From NCBI GenBank assembly GCA_963965975.1, contig OZ014411.1, forward strand, positions 684,501 through 748,500: DNA of 64,000 nt, read 5' to 3'. This document shows positions 36,741 to 46,023 of this stretch, in pieces; position 1 is the stretch's first letter; every line of letters starts with the position of its first letter. The notes below the pieces were generated by a model. That model did not search any database. It saw only the letters and a list, made by a program, of their open reading frames with translations, and had not been told where the DNA came from. The translations under genes and the position numbers were made by a program. The stretch comes from Xestospongia bergquistia. Lineage: Eukaryota > Porifera > Demospongiae > Haplosclerida > Petrosiidae.

Positions 36741-37039
36741 TCATTAGCCACGCCCACAACAATTAACTAGTTCGCGTCTGTTTTGAGCTCTATGGTCCAA
36801 GATGTTGTTTCTCACCTTCCACACGGAACAAATTAGCGTCTCTTTTTAGCCTTCAGGGACAACCTTTCACCTCTTAGCCCAATTACTAACTGTAAACAAT
36901 CATGCATTGCTATAAATAGCGTGACTTTTTTGCCTAGTTTCATACAGCTGATGAAGGCCTTTGGCCGAAACGTTCTGTACTTTTTTCAGAATATATTTTT
37001 ATCACGTTCATAAAGCTCAAATAATCTTTTTCTTAAAAA
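36475..37039 (-). repeat. 3' arm of PLE B inverted repeat
   Basis: The original sequence whose inverse copy is 34835-35399. Covers the last ~88 codons of the protein and about 300 bp of 3' untranslated sequence. Confidence 0.85.
36943..36979 (+). ncRNA. Hammerhead ribozyme motif, 3' copy in PLE B
   Basis: TACAG (stem I), CTGATGA (36948-36954), an unpaired A, GGCC-TTT-GGCC (stem II), GAAA (36967-36970), CGTT, then CTGTA closing stem I. Predicted cleavage is after the second T of CGTT (36974). Stem III would be only AC/GU without a loop, as reported for minimal PLE hammerheads that are thought to work as dimers. Confidence 0.75.
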
Positions 37040-37040
37040 A

Positions 37041-37053
37041 ATGTATATCATAT
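37041..37053. repeat. Target-site duplication, right copy of PLE B
   Basis: Exact copy of 34789-34801. The intron resumes at once with acaggtagatagaatca, as in the two paralogous introns. Confidence 0.88.
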
Positions 37054-37292
37054 ACAGGTAGATAGAATCACTCTTCAACTGGGTGTGATGTCTTTTATTC
37101 TGACATTATCATTGTGGGAGTGGCTCTAATGTTACCTGCACACATTCACGTACATCTGCATAATCATAAATGAAAGTAATAAGGATAAAAACTTTGTAAT
37201 ATATTTTAAAAGAAATGTGTGATGACAATATTAAGATCTCTTTCATAATAGAATTGTACTATTATGTATCATATACTCTTTATTGTATACAG

Positions 37293-37391
37293 TATGGTGA
37301 CACAACATTATACAAGGCATGTTCTAGAGGTTATGATAAGACTGTTGATCTTCTAATTAAAGCTGGAGCTAATATTGATGTTGTTAATGAT
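37293..37391 (+). CDS. Ankyrin exon 30 (class 5)
   Basis: Reads YGDTTLYKACSRGYDKTVDL then LIKAGANIDVVND. Y14 replaces the D of exons 42 and 51. Acceptor gtatacag, donor gtaagt. Without the PLE its upstream intron would be about 854 bp, in line with the other class 4-class 5 introns. Confidence 0.89.
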
Positions 37392-37707
37392 GTAAGTTTA
37401 TGATATAACAATGTAAATCATTTCTGCACAAACAGTCAAAAGCTTGTGTTTCTAATGTAACCTTATAAACAATTAACTGTTTAAGTTATCTTTTCATCAT
37501 TTCGCTGTTCAAAAACACATTTACTTATTATTATGATGTGGTACCATGTTCTCATCTTATTTACCATTACATTTACAGCAGTTTTGATCTATACACACAA
37601 ACATGTATTATGTTATTGTAAACATGGTAATGATGAAATGAACTTGATAATGATCAGAACTTGTCTTAAAAGTTTTGATCATTATCCGCTTAAATTTGAC
37701 AAGTCAT

Positions 37708-37737
37708 GCTAATGCTAATACTGATATAGCAAACAAG
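37708..37737 (+). pseudogene. Relic 3' end of a class 6 exon with intact donor
   Basis: Thirty bases coding ANANTDIANK, followed by the standard gtaagtttt donor and then normal class 6 downstream intron. The acceptor and first 69 bases have been deleted; the preceding sequence is class 6 upstream intron (attatccgcttaaatttgacaagt). Confidence 0.78.
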
Positions 37738-38565
37738 GTAAGTTTTCTAAGTTTTCTCATTTAAGATTATAGTCATATTTTCATGATTTATGTAAACTCA
37801 GAGCATTTTCATCTTGCATTTAAACAAAGGATGTGTTTATTCAACATAGTTAACAGCTATGAAATAGATTTGGTTGATTGGTAAATTGTTCAGTTGATTT
37901 GTTCAAATGACATTGTTGATAGACCACACTAAGATAGAAACATTTGTGTGCCATTATGAGTAAATCTTGTGGTAACAATATCAGATGCTCACAATATTGG
38001 ATGAGTAATTGTTGTGGAGTTGCCTAGTTGTTAACAGTATTTAGTTAAGTTGATAGTGCTACTACAATGTAATGTGGTTACCTCCAGTTCCCCTAATAAC
38101 CTACAGTCTCTAGTATAACTATTAAATTTACACTGTCAAAATAATCACACAGTCAAGAAAAGACATCTATAAACTGAAGCATTGGAGTGATGTTTGTTTA
38201 CTTGCACTTTGTCTTATCTAAGAAAATGAATGACCTTGGAAAAATAATGAGATGATTTATGTTGTAGTTAGCCTTGAAACTTGATCTCATAGTTTACCTG
38301 AAGCAGTGTAGCTGTTCTATTAAAGGGAAACTTTACTAAAGACCAATTTGTTCTCATTATTTTATACGTAAGACATATTAAAACTTAATGCAACTGTCCT
38401 GAGTTTGAAACCATTGTTAATTAAGTTTGTTTTGTAATATTGTTTGTCATAAATGTGTGTATGTTGTTACTGTTTAGATGTAGCATATACATGATAATAT
38501 TCACTATTTAGTTAATTTGACGTTCCTCACCTGACATTTATCTCTGTATCTGTGTATGTATATAG

Positions 38566-38664
38566 GAAGGCAAGACCCCTCTCTATGTTGCCTCAATGAA
38601 AGGTTACAGTGAAATTGTAGGAGTATTACTAAAAGCAAATGCTAATACTGATATAGCTAGCAAA
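38566..38664 (+). CDS. Ankyrin exon 31 (class 6)
   Basis: Reads EGKTPLYVASMKGYSEIVGV then LLKANANTDIASK. Differs from exon 32 only at residue 11 (M versus K). The tail exonic ATAGCTAGCAAA is shared with exons 32, 52 and 53. Confidence 0.9.
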
Positions 38665-39496
38665 GTAAGTTTTCTCATTTAAGGTTATAGTCACATTTAC
38701 ATGATTACATGCCTCGATATTTATTAAAATCAGAGCATTTTGTTCTTGCATTTTGTTAAAGGATGTGTTTGTTCAACATAGTTAACAGCTATGAAATAGA
38801 TTTGGTTGATTGGTAAATTGCTTGGTTGATTTGTTCAAATGAGATTGTTGATAGACCATGGTAAGATAGAAACATTTGTGTGCCATTATGAGTAAATCTT
38901 GTGGTAACAATATCAGATGCTCACAATATTGGATGAGTGGAGTTGCCTAGTTGTTAATAGTATTTAGTTAAGTTGATAGTGCTACTACAATGTAATGTGG
39001 TTACCTCCAGAAAGGAATTCCCCTAATAACCTACTGTCTCTAGTATAACTATTAAATTTACACTGTCAAAATAATCACACAGTCAAGAAAAGACATCTAT
39101 AAACTGAAGCATTGGAGTGATGTTTGTTTAGTTGCACTTTTGTCTATTCTAAGAAAATGAATTACCTTGGAAAAATAATGAGATGATTTATGTTGTAGTT
39201 AGCCTTGAAACTTGATCTCATAGTTCACCTGAAGCAGTGTAGCTGTTCTATTAAAGGGAAACTTTACTAAAGACCAATTTGTTCTCATTATTTTATACGT
39301 AAGACATATTAAAACTTAATGCAACTGTCCTGAGTTTGAAACCATTGTTAATTAAGTTTGTTTTGTAATATTGTTTGTCATAAATGTGTGTATGTTGTTA
39401 CTGTTTAGGTGTAGCATATACATGATTATATTCACTATTTAGTTAATTTGACGTTCCTCACCTGACATTTATCTCTGTATCTGTGTATGTATATAG

Positions 39497-39595
39497 GAAG
39501 GCAAGACCCCTCTCTATGTTGCCTCAAAGAAAGGTTACAGTGAAATTGTAGGAGTATTACTAAAAGCAAATGCTAATACTGATATAGCTAGCAAA
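39497..39595 (+). CDS. Ankyrin exon 32 (class 6)
   Basis: Reads EGKTPLYVASKKGYSEIVGV then LLKANANTDIASK. Middle copy of the 930-bp tandem. Confidence 0.9.
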
Positions 39596-40425
39596 GTAAG
39601 TTTTCTCATTTAAGGTTATAGTCACATTTACATGATTACATGCCTCGATATTTATTAAAATCAGAGCATTTTGTTCTTGCATTTTGTTAAAGGATGTGTT
39701 TGTTCAACATAGTTAACAGCTATGAAATAGATTTGGTTGATTGGTAAATTGCTTGGTTGATTTGTTCAAATGAGATTGTTGATAGACCATGGTAAGATAG
39801 AAACATTTGTGTGCCATTATGAGTAAATCTTGTGGTAACAATATCAGATGCTTACAATATTGGATGAGTGGAGTTGCCTAGTTGTTAATAGTATTTAGTT
39901 AAGTTGATAGTGCTACTACAATGTAATGTGGTTACCTCCAGAAAGGAATTCCCCTAATAACCTACTGTCTCTAGTATAACTATTAAATTTACACTGTCAA
40001 AATAATCACACAGTCAAGAAAAGACATCTATAAACTGAAGCATTGGAGTGATGTTTGTTTAGTTGCACTTTTGTCTATTCTAAAAAAATGAATTACCTTG
40101 GAAAAATAATGAGATGATTTATGTTGTAGTTAGCCTTGAAACTTGATCTCATAGTTCACCTGAAGCAGTGTAGCTGTTCTATTAAAGGGAAACTTTACTA
40201 AAGACCAATTTGTTCTCATTATTTTATATGTAAGACATATTAAAACTTGATGCAACCGTCCTGAGTTTGAAACCATTGTTAATTAAGTTTGTTTTGTAAT
40301 ATTGTTTGTCATAAATGTGTGTATGTTGTTACTGTTTAGATGTAGCATATACATGATTATATTCACTATTTAATTTGACGTTCCTCACCTGACATTTATC
40401 TTTGTATCTGTGTATATATATATAG

Positions 40426-40524
40426 GAAGGCAAGAACCCTCTCTATGCTGCATCAATGAAAGGTTACAGTGAAATTGTAGAAGTATTACTAAAAGCAAAT
40501 GCTAATACTGATATAGCAAACGAG
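40426..40524 (+). CDS. Ankyrin exon 33 (class 6)
   Basis: Reads EGKNPLYAASMKGYSEIVEV then LLKANANTDIANE. N4 replaces the threonine of TPLY, a position that normally caps the first helix. A8, E19 and ANE differ from exons 31 and 32, so its 3' part comes from another lineage. Confidence 0.88.
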
Positions 40525-41777
40525 GTAAGTTTTCTCATTTAAGTTAATTGTCATATATCTATGATTATATGGCTTGATTGTTTACTTAAACTTAGAGCAT
40601 TTTGACCTTGTATTTAAACAAAACATGTATAATTCAACATAGTTAACAACTATAAAATACATTTGCTTGATTGGTAAAATCGACTCATTAATTTTGTTCA
40701 AGTGACATTGTTGATAGACTATATTAATATTTTCTAGCATAATACATGTGTGTGTTATTACTCTTTAGATGTTACATAATATGATTATACTCACTATTTG
40801 ATTTGATGTTTCTAAAATGATGTTTTTTTCTATGTATTAACCTTTGTTATAATAATGAAATTGTTTATTAATCCCAGATACATTTAAAATATAATTTCTG
40901 CTTCAAACAGCCTTATATATGTAAGATTGTTATGATAGAAATCTAAAGTTTAGATGTTTGTTTTAGCATTAACCACATTTCATTATTTAAGTAGCTTATT
41001 GTAACATGATGTACACTTATTACAGTATTAGTTGTAGTGTAAGTCAGCAGTTGTACTGAGTTCCTTGAACATTTAACAATCTATACTTAGTTGTGTTGTT
41101 TAATAAACAGAGCAAAATGTCTTACAGTTCACTATTTGTTTCAATATAATTACACTTAATATACTTGACTTTAGATTGATTAATTAATTATCAATAAGAT
41201 TGTTTTAATTATCAATAAGAATTCAAACTCTTTTTACAATGGTGTATGTAGTACATGTGTTGGATATTTATCTGTGAGAAGTATACACACTTGTCTTATA
41301 TGTATAATTGTTGCAATGTATACATGTACATTTACAAGTACATTTATACCAGTTTACTTTGACATAAAGCACACAAATGTGTCATGTTATCTTACTTTTG
41401 TGTTAATTTAGTTGAGATGAAACATAATTATAATCACATTCTATGGTTCCTGGAGAATTATTTTTGGTTCTACAGTAACAGCTATTTTTATCAGTCTAAT
41501 TGTAAAAAAAGATGAAGTGCCTGTAGTAATTATAACTCCTAAATAAAGACTCTGCTTTGTGCTCTATAATTTTTTGTAAAGTACATAATACAACAAATTG
41601 AATTAATGTACATACTAAAATACACATGTTTCATGTGATTATTGATGTATTTTCCATGGAAGTTACTTTGAGAGCATTTATGAAATTGACAAAAATGATC
41701 TCTATGTATTATTATTGCTCAGCTATGTTTTCAAACAGTTTATATCAATGCAATTAAAAATATTATTTGTTGTTTAG
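40525..41777 (+). other. Intron, 1.25 kb, copied at 50090-51453
   Basis: No exon. Near 40740-40830 a class 6 upstream module (attactctttagatgttacataatatgattatac) is present but leads into non-exonic sequence, so another class 6 exon has been lost. The whole block recurs at 50090-51453, again followed by class 3 exons. Confidence 0.65.
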
Positions 41778-41876
41778 GATGGTCAAACTCTATTATACAT
41801 TGCATGCGAGGGAGGTGATGATGAAGTAGTAAAAGTATTACTAGACCATGGTGTTCAAATTGATGTTCCAGACAAG
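41778..41876 (+). CDS. Ankyrin exon 34 (class 3)
   Basis: Reads DGQTLLYIACEGGDDEVVKV then LLDHGVQIDVPDK. L5 replaces the helix-starting proline. E11 and G12 are shared with exon 38 only. Donor gtcaat. Confidence 0.87.
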
Positions 41877-42016
41877 GTCAATGACATATCATGTATTCAT
41901 GTTCAGTTATGTTAATATTGACATGTAGTTAATATTATTGATGTGTATTCAATATTGCTAAGCTATGTTTGCAATCATTTATATCAATGCAATTGATAAT
42001 ATTTAATAATGTTTAG

Positions 42017-42115
42017 GATGGTCAAACTCCATTATACATAGCATGCTGCAGAGGTGATGATGAAGTAGTAAAAGTATTACTAGACCATGGTGTTCAAATG
42101 GATGTTCCAAACAAG
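42017..42115 (+). CDS. Ankyrin exon 35 (class 3)
   Basis: Reads DGQTPLYIACCRGDDEVVKV then LLDHGVQMDVPNK. Starts 239 bp after exon 34. D14 separates it from exon 36. Donor gtcact. Confidence 0.9.
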
Positions 42116-42609
42116 GTCACTGACATATCATGTATTCATGTTAAGTTATGTTAATATTGACATGTAGTTAATATTATTGATGTGTATTCAATGAAGGTTA
42201 CTTTGGCCAGCCACTTAGGAAATTGACAATAAATTATCTCTATGTTTTGTCATTGCTCAGCTATTATTACAATCACAGTATATCAATACAGCTTTTAAAT
42301 ACAATTTTGTAATTTCTAAATTGTTGTCATGAACTATCTTGATTTTCAGTTTACTATTAGGCATATTGAAATTTGACATAACTCTCCTGAGTTAAATGCT
42401 ATATTATGTAAATATAATCTGCATGTCATATATTCATTTAATACATATTTCCTACAACATATACTTGTGATACATATTTACTACAACATCTACATATACA
42501 TTTATATGTATACCAGTTTTCCTTCCATATTACAAGCACACACATGTATTATGTTCTTGTTATTTAGTTTTAGTTTATAATGCAATTGATAATATTTAAT
42601 AATGTTTAG

Positions 42610-42708
42610 GATGGTCAAACTCCATTATACATAGCATGCTGCAGAGGTCATGATGAAGTAGTAAAAGTATTACTAGACCATGGTGTTCAAATGGATGTTC
42701 CAGACAAG
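42610..42708 (+). CDS. Ankyrin exon 36 (class 3)
   Basis: Reads DGQTPLYIACCRGHDEVVKV then LLDHGVQMDVPDK. The intron before it (42116-42609) is a chimera: class 3 downstream sequence, then class 6 upstream sequence to about 42580, then the short class 3 acceptor context gcaattgataatatttaataatgtttag. Confidence 0.9.
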
Positions 42709-42836
42709 GTCAATGACATATCTAAGTTATGTAAATATTGACATGAAGTTAATATTATTGATGTGTATTCAATATTGCTCAGCTATGTTTGCAATCATTT
42801 ATATCAATGCAATTGATAATATTTAATAATGTTTAG

Positions 42837-42935
42837 GATGGTCAGACTCCATTATACATAGCATGCTGCAGAGGTCATGATGAAGTAGTAAAAGTATTAC
42901 TAGACCATGGTGTTCAAATGGATGTTCCAGACAAG
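42837..42935 (+). CDS. Ankyrin exon 37 (class 3)
   Basis: Encodes exactly the same 33 residues as exon 36; the third codon differs silently (CAG versus CAA). Confidence 0.9.
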
Positions 42936-43063
42936 GTCAATGACATATCTAAGTTATGTAAATATTGACATGAAGTTAATATTATTGATGTGTATTCAAT
43001 ATTGCTCAGCTATGTTTGCAATCATTTATATCAATGCAATTGATAATATTTAATAATGTTTAG

Positions 43064-43162
43064 GATGGTCAGACTCCATTATACATAGCATGCGAGGGAG
43101 GTCATGATGAAGTAATAAAAGTATTACTAGACCATGGTGTTCAAATGGACATTCCAGACAAG
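43064..43162 (+). CDS. Ankyrin exon 38 (class 3)
   Basis: Reads DGQTPLYIACEGGHDEVIKV then LLDHGVQMDIPDK. Matches exon 37 except for a cluster turning CR into EG plus V18I and V30I. Its donor is gtaaga, not gtcaat, because the following sequence is a piece of another exon (see 43163). Confidence 0.87.
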
Positions 43163-43197
43163 GTAAGACTCCATTATACATAGCATGCTGCAGAGGG
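43163..43197 (+). pseudogene. Exon fragment fused to the donor of exon 38
   Basis: Directly after GACAAG the sequence continues gtaagactccattatacatagcatgctgcagagg, the 5' half of a class 3 exon (as in GATGGTAAGACTCC at 43400). It is a recombination join between the end of one exon and the third codon of another. It created a usable gtaaga donor; read in frame it would end at TAG within nine codons. Confidence 0.75.
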
Positions 43198-43399
43198 AAT
43201 CTTTACTCTAATGCAACAATTGAATTAATGTACATACTAAAATACACATGTTTCATGTGATTATTGATGTAAATTCAATGGAAGTTACTTTGAGAGCATT
43301 TATGAAATTGACAAAAATGATCTCTATGTATTATTATTGCTCAGCTATGTTTTCAAACAGTTTATATCAATGCAATTAAAAATATTATTTGTTGTTTAG

Positions 43400-43498
43400 G
43401 ATGGTAAGACTCCATTATACATTGCATGCGACAGAGGTCATGATGAAGTAGTACAAGTATTACTAGACCATGGTGTTCAAATTGATGTTCCAGACAAG
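43400..43498 (+). CDS. Ankyrin exon 39 (class 3)
   Basis: Reads DGKTPLYIACDRGHDEVVQV then LLDHGVQIDVPDK. The only class 3 exon with D11. The upstream intron (43205-43399) copies 41600-41777. Confidence 0.9.
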
Positions 43499-43903
43499 GT
43501 CAAATACATATCATGTATTCATGTTAAGCTATGCAAATTTTGACATACAGATGTACTAAATATTATTGATGTTTATTCATTGAAGGTTACATTGACGAGC
43601 CACTCATGAAATTGACAATGAACTATCTCTATGTTTTGTCATTGCTCAGCTATTATTACAATCACAGTATATCAATAAAGCTTTTAAATACAATTTGTAC
43701 TTTCTATAAATTATTACTTTAATGCAGATTTGATGTTAAGGAGTGTTGTTAAGTGTTAACCACAGTTTGATTAATAATAGGTAGACTTAACCTATGAAAA
43801 TGTAACAGTAACAGAGGACAAATTTCTCCAGCATGACCTAGTAATGCTTTTGGTTTGTAGTTTGTACATGTATGTGATAATAATGATATTATATGTTGTT
43901 TAG

Positions 43904-44002
43904 GATGGGATGACTCCATTGTGTATAGCATGTTACAATGGTCATTATAAAGTAGTACAAGTATTACTAGATCATGGTGTTCAAGTGGATGTTGCAGACA
44001 AG
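43904..44002 (+). CDS. Ankyrin exon 40 (class 3)
   Basis: Reads DGMTPLCIACYNGHYKVVQV then LLDHGVQVDVADK. A31 replaces the proline of DVPDK. Otherwise the same protein as exon 22. Confidence 0.9.
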
Positions 44003-44281
44003 GTCAGTGACATATCATGTATTCATGTTAAGCTATGTAAATTTTCACATAAACATGTACTAAATATTATTAATGTTTATTCAATGAAGGTTACTTTGGC
44101 CAGCCACTTAGGTAATTAACAAAGAATTATTTCTATTTTTTGTCATTGCTCAGCTATTATATTAATCACAGTATATCAATACAGCTTTTAAATACAATTT
44201 CCTAATTTCTATTAGTTATTACATTAATGCTGGTTTGATGTAAAGAGGTGTTGTTAAGTGTTAACCACAGTTTGTTTAATG

Positions 44282-44320
44282 CAAGTATTACTAAAAGCCA
44301 ATACTGATCTGGCAAACACA
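44282..44320 (+). pseudogene. Relic class 6 exon 3' half
   Basis: Thirteen codons read QVLLKANTDLANT, missing one ANA pair and without a donor (acaattcta follows instead of gtaagt). Lies shortly before PLE C and is clearly non-functional. Confidence 0.72.
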
Positions 44321-44406
44321 ATTCTAAGTTGCTACAACACCAATACTAGTGTGCATAAAGCCAACTTGTTGCCTCTACACCCACATTGCCTATACACTCA
44401 CTTTAT

Positions 44407-44423
44407 TATAATAGTAATTGAAT
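44407..44423. repeat. Target-site duplication, left copy of PLE C
   Basis: TATAATAGTAATTGAAT recurs exactly at 46007-46023. Confidence 0.85.
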
Positions 44424-44467
44424 AGTAATGTTCATTTATAATATTCACCAAACAAATCTTTTTATTC

Positions 44468-44510
44468 GCCAAACGTTTCAACAGTTAGTTCAACTATTAT
44501 CATCAGTGGC
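44468..44510 (-). ncRNA. Hammerhead ribozyme motif in PLE C
   Basis: On the minus strand: GCCA (stem I), CTGATGA (44506-44500), a 7-bp stem II (AATAGTT/AACTGTT), GAAA (44479-44476), CGTT, then TGGC closing stem I. Same architecture as PLE B, with cleavage expected after CGTT. The motif looks intact although the protein is dead. Confidence 0.75.
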
Positions 44511-44559
44511 TATATAATAAATACACAATGAATAACAGTCCTATTTATACTCCACGTAT

Positions 44560-45993
44560 ATGTTCAAAAGGTTAGCGCTGTTTATTATGTTGGTGGAACT
44601 CCTTTGAATTGATGTTGATGTACCAGGACTAGATAAAGTACTAGACGCACGCGATGCATGGGTGGGAAGCTGCTTGTGCACTTGTTTATGGAGCGTGAGG
44701 TAGATTTGTGGGATAAGGCCTTGTACTCTTTGATTGTGAATGTGCCATGACTCCAAGATACATCTCTGCAAAAGGTATGGATGGCGGGCTAGGGTTTATC
44801 CCAGTTGATTTTGTGACCCTTTTGCCAGACATGTTTTGCCAAGGCACTGGCAGACACACTATGTTGTTCCACTGCTCTCTGGTGTTCCTTCACACTCTGT
44901 TATACATTCCTACCCATCATAACATAAGAAGAAGAACAACCTTGACAGGATATTTGTATACCACTCCTGCTAGCGAAAAAATAGAAATACTATCCTTAGG
45001 CCTAGATATCATCCTTTTCAGAGTTGTAAGAGGTCTAAAGACAACTTGTGTGTCAAAGAGTTTTCAGGATCCTTCTAATGGCTTCTGACTAGCCTTGCAC
45101 ATAGGGGATGGTCACTCTGATTAGAGGGGCATTGTTAGGGATGCTAGAATTAAACAACAGAGGTGGGATAGACTTTTCTGTTGTACTTTTTTGTGGCAAT
45201 CCTTAATGAATTTATTGGGGTAACTGTTATTACATAAAACTTTCATAATATGAATCTCTTCCTCAGCACGTTGTATAAGGCTGGAGGAGTGTGTAGAAGC
45301 TCTGGTAAATAATGTGCGAGCAACAGATTGCTTATGGGAGGTGGGATGGTGAGAAGAGAACTGTAGGGATTGATGACAGAGATGTTTTGACAGATAGTAA
45401 GTAGGAGAGGAATAGAAGGAAACTATTGGTCTTAACAGAACATCAGGTTTGTGTATGTTTGGTAGACCATATATCTGAGGAGTTATGCCATCAGATCTAC
45501 ATATGCGTTGGTATAAGTTCTGAGATATCTCTTTCTTCTTCATTAATGTTAGTAGGAGAGAATTCATTCTAGATTGGAGAGCAGAAGAAGGATCCTTCTT
45601 GATGCAGTTATAAGTATTATTATTTTTAACCATGGATAACATCTTTCCATCATAATCTTCTAAATCCATGATTACTGTGGATTGTCCTTTATCAGCTTGT
45701 AATATGACAATGCTTCTATCAAGGAGTAGTGCCTTAAGTGCTTTCTCTTCCACTGGTGAGAGGTACCTGTTAATCTGTATAGGTTTGTTAATTACTCCAA
45801 CTATCTTGGTCCTGGTATCATCAGCCATCTTACTATTAACCTTGCATTTGTTGAGAGGGCCTTCAATCTTTGCTATTATCTCAGGAATGTTAGATTATAT
45901 AAGGAGCTGGTGCAAAGTTCATACCTTTAGAGAGAAGGGACTTTTCAGGTGTACTAAGTACCTTTGATGAGAGGTTGATCACCCATTTATCAG
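44560..45993 (-). pseudogene. PLE C protein remnant (RT palm deleted, GIY-YIG frameshifted)
   Basis: From 45993 down: LSSKVLSTPEKSLLSKGMNFAP, the conserved PLE N-terminal lead. A frameshift follows near 45895. The open stretch 45828-45121 then has VILQADKGQSTVIMD, YGLPNIHKPDVLLRPIVS and YYLSKHLC. Instead of motif A the frame jumps to HHPTSHKQSVARTLF and VLCNNSYPNKFIKDC, which normally lie after the palm, so motifs A to E are deleted in frame. Beyond 45121 the frame shifts again. GVVYKYP, EHQRAVEQHS, LAKHVWQKGHKINWD and CILESWHIHNQ mark a broken GIY-YIG domain. It cannot make an active enzyme. Confidence 0.86.
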
Positions 45994-46006
45994 GTAAGGA
46001 ACAACG

Positions 46007-46023
46007 TATAATAGTAATTGAAT
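46007..46023. repeat. Target-site duplication, right copy of PLE C
   Basis: Exact match to 44407-44423. Confidence 0.85.

Larger units (their letters stand above)
34802..37040 (+). mobile_element. Penelope-like element B, 2.24 kb, rearranged 5' end
   Basis: A PLE inserted in the exon 29-30 intron with a 13-bp target duplication. Order: 33 bp of unmatched sequence, an inverted copy (34835-35399) of the 3' end (36475-37039; both 565 bp), then a 96-bp direct copy (35398-35493) of 36397-36492, then reverse transcriptase from motif A through the GIY-YIG endonuclease to the stop at 36740, then a 3' untranslated part with a hammerhead. The N-terminal third of the normal PLE protein is missing. The arms look nearly identical by eye, so the insertion is probably young. 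Confidence 0.9.
37739..40524 (+). repeat. Tandem repeat, three ~930-bp units each ending in a class 6 exon
   Basis: Exons 31, 32 and 33 start at 38566, 39497 and 40426, spacings of 931 and 929 bp. The introns between them are nearly identical throughout (for example catttgtgtgccattatgag at 37938, 38871 and 39802). The first unit begins with the relic exon at 37708. Confidence 0.9.
42610..43162 (+). repeat. Tandem 227-bp exon-intron units
   Basis: Exons 36, 37 and 38 start exactly 227 bp apart (99-bp exon plus 128-bp intron). The two introns (42709-42836, 42936-43063) look identical. The same 128-bp intron recurs at 51553-51680. Confidence 0.9.
44424..46006 (-). mobile_element. Penelope-like element C, internally deleted, 1.58 kb
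   Basis: A minus-strand PLE between exact 17-bp target duplications. It is from a different family than A or B. It retains the N-terminal region of the protein, the post-polymerase thumb region, a frameshifted GIY-YIG domain and a 3' hammerhead. The polymerase palm is missing. No inverted arm is present at its 5' end. Confidence 0.87.
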
